Positions 42,222 through 51,200 of a DNA stretch of 64,000 nt are shown one piece after another. The notes under the pieces were generated by a model, which made no database searches, had not been told where the DNA came from, and worked only from the letters and a program-made list of their open reading frames with translations. The stretch is from Siphonodentalium dalli. Lineage: Eukaryota > Mollusca > Scaphopoda > Gadilida > Siphonodentaliidae. Within the stretch, counting starts at the first letter, position 1. Each line of letters starts with the position of its first letter. A program made the translations under genes and the position numbers. The DNA lies in the NCBI GenBank assembly GCA_032622095.1, contig CP136063.1:183563956-183627955 (forward strand), read 5' to 3'.

Positions 42222-45200
42222 CCCATCCTCTGCCTGTCTGTCTGTCTGTGTGTTTGTAAACTCTGTCACGATCTATTTATAACTTTTTATCCATACTTCC
42301 AATTTAGCGATTTCCTCTGGTGTATCGTAGAAGGTGCTACACCAAATTTCACACAGATTGGTAAAAACCTTAGATAGAATGTTTTTTCCTGAAGGCCGTA
42401 ATTGTTATATTTTGTTCTTATGATCGGAGCAGGTGCCGACATGGACGCCTCTGAAAACAACAAAGAGATGCTTATCAGCAGTTTACATACTAAGGTTCTG
42501 CATGGGATGTAAAATCAAGGGAGTATGCTCAACAATGACGAGAGGGTGGTCCCGGGATGCAGTTTGACCGCCCGCGGCACCATGCACATTCATCAGTTCA
42601 AAATCCCATTTGAAAGCCACATTCCAAATGGTTAACTCTGGGTGACAGAGTTACGTCACCTTTTTTCTTAAAGAAATTGACAGGGTCTGTTTGATCATTT
42701 GATTTACATAGGGGCGCGGGTGACAATAATCCTGAATGGTTCATTTCAATTTTGTTATTAACATGTTCACTGCCAATGACCATTCAATTACATGCAAATA
42801 GTATGAGATGCATTAACTTATATATGTGAGTCTCCCTTAGGAAGTCTCAAATATATAAGACAATGCACTGGCTTACAAGGTCAAGGTAGATACTGTTATG
42901 CCAATTATTATCTTACATGTGTGAGGCTCCCTATGGGAGACTCGCATATTTAAGATAATGCATTGGCACAGGGTTTTCACAAAATTTCCGGAAGCTCCAG
43001 TCATGGAAGGGTTAATTGTAAATATATGGCTATTATGGAGCCTAACCAGCGAAAAAGAAAAATACCAGCGCACTCAGGTATACTACGCCAATTTTTGCTG
43101 GAGTTATGGCCCCTTTTCGACTTAGAATCTGTGCAAACTTTCGGAAAGTTTCCGGATGTAAATTTTATTTTGGGTTATCGGATCAAAACCAAATTTGAGT
43201 TTATCAGCTGAAAGCACAGGTCAAGTTCAAATATGGATTTGGTCCACCCATTTTTGCTGGAGTTATGGCCCCTTTTCAGCTTATAATCTATCCGTCCATG
43301 CAGAAAGTTTCTGGATGAGAACTTTATTTTGGGCTATCGGATCGAAACCAAATTTGGTATGTGAATTTATCAGCACAAAACACAGGCAAGTTTGAATACG
43401 GGATCAGTCCGCCCATTTTTGCCGGAGTTATGGCCCCCTTTTTTACTTAGAATTTTTTTATTTTGAGGTTTGCAGATGATAACTTTAATTTGTGTGATCG
43501 GATCTGGGTCCAAATTTGTTATGTGAGGTTATCAGCTCCAAATACAGGTCAAGTTCGTATATGGGTTCGGTCTGCCCAGTTTTGTCGAGTTATGATCCTT
43601 GTCGACATATGGGAGACTCGCATATATAAGAGAATGCATTGGCACAGGGTTTTCGCAAAATTTCAGGAATCTCCCTTCATGGAAGGGTTAAATTTACCAA
43701 AGTCACTACTGCAAGACTGTGGCATAGGGCTTTTGAATAAATAGTTTCTACTTTATTGTGGAATCAAGATGCCACTTGCCAAATGAAATTAATGCAACTG
43801 GCAATTTTCTTTACTAAAGTGCCTTTTGTCACAGAGAAATGTATCAGTGCTTTCAACTGTTTTCCCTTTCATGACGGGAGCAGCACTGATGCAGCATTAA
43901 ATATCCTGTGCCAGTGTATTCTCTTATATATGCGAATCTCGCATTTTTAAAAGAATGCACTGGCTTACACAGTCAAGGTAAATATTGTTATTCCAATGCA
44001 TTCTCTTATATATGTGGGAGGCTTCCTATGGAAGACTTGCATATATAAGAGAATGCATTGGCACAGGGGTTTCGTAAAATTTCAGGAAGCTCCAGTCTTA
44101 GAAGGGTTAACTTTACCAAACCCACAACTACAAGACTGTGACATAGGGCTTTTGTGACATGGATAATGCCCTAATGCCCTAAATAATTGACTCCTTAACC
44201 ACAGCAGAATTATGGGTAATTTTCAGGATTTAGTCGGAAATATGGCGTTGAATGGCAACAAGCCATATTTCCGACTAAATCCTGAAAATTTACCCATAAT
44301 TCTGATTTGGTTAAGGAGTCAATTATTTAGGGCATTACTGTAGTTTCTACTTTAGAGTTCAATCAAGATGTCACTTGCCAAATGAAATAATGCAACTAGC
44401 AATTTTCTTAACTAAAGTGTCTTTTGTCGCAGAGAAATGTATCAGTGCTTTCAACTGTTTATTGATCCAACTCTTTTATTTACAGGATCGTGCTGTTCGT
44501 CATGCACAGAATTGCATCAAGCATGGTCGACTTGTTGCTCTACAGCTCCAGCACCTCTCGCCTCTAGTACCACTCCTCAACCTGCAAACATCTGTAGCTA
44601 AATCATTCATAATGCAGCATAACAAATTCACTGAGGTATATAGTCAATGTTTACTATATCATCTGAACAAATAGAACTACCATGCCAATATTGTTATTTG
44701 GATGTAACAGTCTAGAATTTGACAACATGCAATTGTTTATATATGTCGAAACTTCCGAACATTTTCACTTCAGGGCAAAATTCTTATATTTTCATACTGC
44801 AACCGTTGCATCATTAAGTGGCTTTACAGTCTACATATACATATAAGCATTCATTAGATCATAGACTATATTTTTCGGCGGGTTATATAGGGATGGGTTC
44901 CATCCGTCCATTGGGGGAAGGGGATGGGGACCGTTGGGGTATCTGTCTGTCTATCCCGAAAAGTTGTCAGGTTATTTCGAACAATTATCATTGGATTTTT
45001 GATGTACGCGTTCACAAGAGAAGTATCTGAAACCAGTTCGCAAACTAGGTCAATTCTTACATTTTCACCAGAGTTACGGCTCATTGATTGTCATTTTTTG
45101 CCGTTTAGCACCCACAAAATGTTGTCTGGGTGTTATTTCGAACAATTATCAACCGGATGTTAAAGTCTTCTGATTGATTGATTGTTTATTAGCAAAGCCA

Positions 45201-48200
45201 ACAGTTAAGTTGGAACATGCAATAACATATATACATACTATACACAAGGCACACATAACATATAAGTCATATCAATAAAAATACATACACACACAATTAT
45301 ATTGTAATCCATGATGCCATTTATATTAAAGTGGTATCCTTTTTAAAGATAGTTTTATAAATATGCTTACTTTTTTAAGAAGGCTCAAATATTCAATTGA
45401 GAGCAAACGATGAAATTTATTCCTGTTAGGGTTCTCCCAGTAATATTTGGGAATGTGGATTTCGCGTAAATCTTGTAATTTTTGGCATAGGATTATAAAG
45501 TGATATTCGTCGCAAAGGACTGTTCTCACATAAAACACACATTAAATTGTCTGCGGAATTTGTGGTTCCATCTATTTTTTTCTACTGGTAATTTATGATT
45601 AGATGTTCTGATTTTCAATAGGTAATTAGAGAAATGAGATGGCAAATAAACTAAATAGCTACTCATTTTCATGGACTGCTTTATGTCTCTGTAAAATATG
45701 GCGCGCGATGAAGTAGAAGCATTCAGATTTTCAAAGAGGTGGTGCTCATACTGCTTAATCAGTAGCGATTTTATGTTGCTCAGCGCTGATTGGTTTGTCC
45801 ACACATGTTCCATGTGTAGGTCATGTAGAATTCCTTCTACAAAACATACCCAATTCATCTTATTTTGCAGTTTTGTATCCCTCTCATTTATATATCTGAG
45901 TAAAAGAAATATATTCTTGGCTAGCTCTGATCCTTCGTGTGAAACTAGCTTGGACCAGTATGCTAGAGTCCTGTATTTTATTTCAATCAATATAGGATAT
46001 CTACCAAGTTCGGCATAAACCATGTAATTAGGCGTACTAGATTTCATTGAGGTAACTATTTTACAAAATTTCAAATGGAGCGTCTCGAGACTTTGAACTT
46101 TTTCAAAGCACCAAACTTCACTTCCATATAACATAATTGGCATAACCATAGCATCAAATAACTTGAATAAGATATCTAAAGGTAACCTCAGTTTTCGAGT
46201 TCGATTCAGTAGACCGTACATTGCTTTCGTTGCGGTAATTGTGGTGTCTTTAAGAGATTGGCAAAATCTCCCATTGTAGAAGAACTTGATACCAAGATAT
46301 TTAAATTCCTTTACAAATTTTATTTCTTGCCCTCTGTATATAAATATGGGCATATTTCTTGGTAATTTGTTCGTAAATATAATAAGTTTGGTCTTGAGAG
46401 TATTCACTTCAAGTTTCCATGCCTCGGCGTAGTCAGCAAAGGCTAAAAGAGCACGGTGCATATTTTCCTCAGAATCTGACAAGATAACCGTATCGTCGGC
46501 ATATAACAAACATAATATGCTAATAAAACATCCAATATGTTCAAAATATTTCTCATCTAAAAAATGTAGGTTTAAAATGGCACAATCGTTTAAAAAACAT
46601 TGTAAATCGTTTACGAAAAAAGAGAATAAAAGTGGTGACATTGTCTCTCCTTGAAATAAACCTACCTGGCTTATGAAGAAACCTGACTGAACATTATTAT
46701 TTTGCACACATAGCTTAATATTCGTGTATAAGCTCCGTATGACTCGTAATATTTTACCATTTATATCTGATTGTATAAGCTTGAGCCATAGTGCATCTCT
46801 CCACACCGTATCAAATGCTTTGCGGAAGTCAATGAATGTGCAATATAGTTTTCGCCCGCTCTTGAGGTATATATTTATTAAGGCATGTAATATGAAAATA
46901 TTATCTACAGTTGAATGACCCTTCCGGAATCCCATTTGCGATTTACTTATCGATTCATTATCATCTGCAAAGGAAGTCAACCTGTTGTTCAGAATGGAGG
47001 TAAACAATTTCGCAAAACAGCTTAAAAGTGTGATACCTCTGTAAGATCCGGGTTCATTTTATCTCCAGACCCTTTGTATATGGGTTGTATTAATCCTAGT
47101 GCCCAGTCTTTTGGGAATAACCCAGTGCTTAGGATTAGATTGAAGAAACGTACGTAGATGCTTATCATTGTATCTTCCGAGGCTTTGATATATTCGTAAA
47201 TAATATGATCAGCCCCTCCTGCCTTACCATTCTTTAGTTTAGTTATGGCATTGTGAATTTCTTCTTCGGATATAGCACTATTTAGGTACGAATTGTCATT
47301 CGCGTCGAAATCCGCATCGACATACCTGGTGATATCTGAATCGTCTATATTTGCATTCAGGAACTTAAAGTGTTTTTCAAAGTGTTCAATAGTGATATTA
47401 TTTCTCCTCTTTTTAGGCCGATTATCGGAACACATCGAGTCAAGTTTGTACCAAAAAGATTTTCCGGAATACTTACTGAATTCCCGAAGTTCTGATATTT
47501 CTGTCTCTCGCGTTTGCTTTATTTTTCTATCCATAATATGTTTATAGCTTGTGCTGGCGTCTTTTAATATCGCCTTATTGTAGCCTGTTTTATTAACGTC
47601 ATACTTACGCTTGGTTCGGTTAAAATATTTTCTCGCCTCTCGACATTCGTTGTCGAACCAAGGTTTATTCTGACGCGCATTTTCATGTATAATTTTTCGA
47701 GGACGATAAGTTCCCAATGTTTGGTCGGCCACTGCCATCAACGTACTACTTATGAGCTCACATAGTTCGTCAACACTTGACTGACTGACAATTCCCTCTT
47801 GATCGAGGTTATCAAATGTATCGAAAATATGCGTAATGCGATTAGGTTCGATATTGCTAGAAAATAAGGCTCCCCTTTGTGGATCCCACCGTTTTATTTT
47901 CCCCTCGCGGTTAACCTGTGCGTTGACAATTTCGCCACATAACTTAGGGATTTGAAAATTCAAAACCAAGTGTAATGCGCAATCGATATCCGAGAATTGA
48001 GGACAATGGTCTTCAATATGAAAATTTTCAACAATTTTCAAAAGTTTTTTTGATCCCACAGTGTAATCTATCACCGTGCGATCAGATGATGTAAATTTCC
48101 TTATATTCCGGTCTTCACCGCACATCCCGTTCATAATTGGTAGTTTCATAAATTTACACATTCCTAATAGTTTATACCCATAGCTGTTAACCTTACCTCT

Positions 48201-51200
48201 GTCTTAGGAGACTCTAGGTGGGCCCTGAAATGTCTTACTATTACTACATACATATTCATCATCATCATCACAATAATCAATATCATCATTTATACATTTC
48301 ATGACAGAATTCATAACATGGCATACACTTGTGTTTTCAAATATATGATTTATTTCACATGGATCTGGGTCGGGTTCAAAGCCGCTGTGGTTGTTTGTAC
48401 GAGCATTGAAATCCCCTGTCAAAAGTAGCAGTTCGTCATCTCTGTGTAAATCGCGTATATCACTCTCTATATCAGAGACCCAATTATCATTAGAATATCG
48501 TGTACCTACAGGGGGTATATAAACAGCGCCAATTAATAAGCTTGTGAATGAATGGTCATGCGTCTTATCGACTCGAATCCATGCCACGTTAGCGCTATCT
48601 GTTTGCAATGGGACAATGTATTTATGAATTTCTAATTTGGCTGCTATCAGGATTCCACCTGACCGCGTCCCGTTGCCTATGTGTTTCCCTTTTTAACACA
48701 GGTCTCAAACCCAGGGATGACTATACTATCTTCCAAGAAGGCCTTTGTTTCCGAGAAGCAAATTATATCATATTTGGATATCATATCCTGAAATTCGTGG
48801 TATTGAAGCCTCTTTTCTAAACCACACATGTTCAATGTTAAGATTTTCAACTCATTAACTTGTTCAGTGGGGGTAACTCTATTAGAAGTAATAGTATTAC
48901 AGCTTTCTTCTGGATTAGCATTTGCGTTAACTCTATTTGCGGCGATATAACATGTTTCACCAAGCGTAGTGGGCGTGTCGATATCAGACGTTTCAATGCA
49001 CGCATTCACAGTTGGGCCTGATCTCGATCCATGACCGTTAGGACTTGAATACAGATTACTTAAATTATTACCACACGAAGAGCGGTTTCTCATTAAAAAA
49101 ATGGTTGACTTAACGTCGTATATAAGCATACATTCTGTTTTGCTCAATCCTGAATAGTACTCAGCCATGAAGCGGTCAGGCTGGACAAAATTAGCTTTAC
49201 AAGCGGTACTGTGTAACATGCCGTTATGATTGTGAATAAGGCTATTTACGCCAAGACCAAGATAATTCATATCAATATATAACACATTAAGACATGGGAA
49301 CGACAATCTTACAGGCTTTATAAGTAATTCATTTGAATTGATGTTCACACAATAAGCGAACGTACACGAGTCGTGCACGCATTGTTCAGCGTTGCAGCTG
49401 ACACCATCGGACAATCAATCCGATATTTTAGCAGATTTCTCTCTGCTTATAGGGGACGGTGTCCTGTTACTCCTGTTGCGCTTGCCTTTTCGACTCGCAT
49501 TCATAATCGAATTCGCTAGGTCCCGTTTCCCTTCCGGACTCAGATGCAGACCCGAAGCCTCATCTGCCTTAAACTGTGAGCGAATCACGAAACCCTCCTT
49601 ATTGGTGTACAACTGACTGTTGTCGATGAACGCCAAATTAGAATTTCTGAATTTGCACATTTTGTTTATGAACGAGTTTATTTCTGGTGTGTGATGTGTT
49701 CACAAGAGGAATTTCTTAAACAAGTTTTCAAACTAGGGCTGGCCATACATTTTTACCAGAGTTACGGCCCTTTGATTGTAATTTTTTGGCATTTAGAAAC
49801 CCAGAAAAAGTTGCCGAGGGCTCATTTCGAACAATTATCAACGGATTTGAAAGATTTTTGAAATGTGAGTTCACAAAAGGAGTTTCTGAAACATGTCGGT
49901 AAACTAGACCCTGCTGAACATTGTCACCAGAGTTATTGAGTTATTGAGTTTTTTTGGCATTTAGCACCCATGAAAAGTTGTCCGGTGTAACAGGATAGCC
50001 CCCCCCCCCCCCCCCCCCCCCCCCCCATGTATGACTAAAAACAAATACTCGTTTGATATCGTTTGACCCTGAAATGGCCAGAAAAATGTTCTTTGAGATT
50101 TAATTAATTCATATTTTTTTTTAGAGTTAAATTGTTTTTTTTCAAAGTGATAACATTTTTGTTTTCAAACATTTGATATCGTTTGATCCTGAAATGGCCA
50201 GAAAAATGTTTTTTTTAATTTCATTTTTTTTAATCTAAATTTGTTTTTTAAGTCTCCAGGCCTCGATATCCCCCCCCCCCCCCACACACACCCAGCACCT
50301 ACATGACAATAAATCCTCTTGTGGTTTTATTGCTTATTTTACTTTATATAGTCATGAATCGATGAGAAATTAACTTCTGAGAAAAAGTGTTTGAGTCAGG
50401 GGTGTGTGGGGAGGGGAAGATGTCCAGGCTAAGATTTCCTCCCCCCCACCCAGCACCTACATGACAAAATAAATCATCTTATGGTTTTATCGCTTAGTTT
50501 GCTTTATATAGTCATGAAACGGCGAGAAATTAACTTCTTAGAAAAACAACTTTTTTCATGACTATATAAAGCAAACTAAGCGATAAAACCATAAGAGTAA
50601 TTTTGTCATGTAGGTGCTGGGGGGGAAATATCCTGGCCCGGACATCTTGTCCCTTTTTTGGCATTTAGCACCCTATTTGTCCCCTAATATGAAATTACAT
50701 GTCCATAGTTTTTCAGGATCAAATGAGCCATGTCCTTTTTAACATAATCTCTGGGCCAACTTGATATCCAGTGTTGGAATTATTTTCAAGTTCATATTAA
50801 CCCTTTCTATACAAAATACTCATTGACGAGTTGTTCCCTTAGGAAATGTTCAGATAATAAGTTCAACAAATGACCAAAGGTCATTTATTGAACTCATTAT
50901 CTAAACATTTTCCTACCAATAAATATGAATCATACTATCTCGTATTAATTGTGTTTCTGTCTGATATCTGCTTTTATTACCTGAACATCCTCACCTCCAA
51001 ATGAATAATAGATCATTTCAATGTATACTTTTATAACCTAACTAGCCGATGAGCCCGACGTTGTCAGGACTATTAAAAAACCAATTTCAAGTCTATAGCT
51101 CCACCCGTTTCCGAGATCTGGTCTGCGCATGCGTGAAGCTTGCGTCGAATGGGCTCGGCGACCCGATAAAAATTCGTATCCGGGGCAAGATACATTCACA

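Larger units (their letters stand above)
45171..49690 (-). mobile_element. Degraded, 5'-truncated LINE (non-LTR retrotransposon), antisense to spatacsin
   Basis: About 4.5 kb on the - strand, from an SGNH-esterase-like tail through an apurinic-type endonuclease and a reverse transcriptase to a 3' end with AATAAA and a short (ATTG)n-like tail at 45171-45190. Coding is broken by two in-frame stops (near 49415 and 48204) and two frameshifts (about 48675 and 47015). An esterase-like ORF1, an endonuclease and a microsatellite-like 3' tail are typical of the CR1/L2 group, which is my best placement. The element sits inside a pearl-like repeat: matching repeat sequence resumes on both sides (before 45171 and after 49684). 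It lies in the intron between exons 44486 and 52576. Confidence 0.9.
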
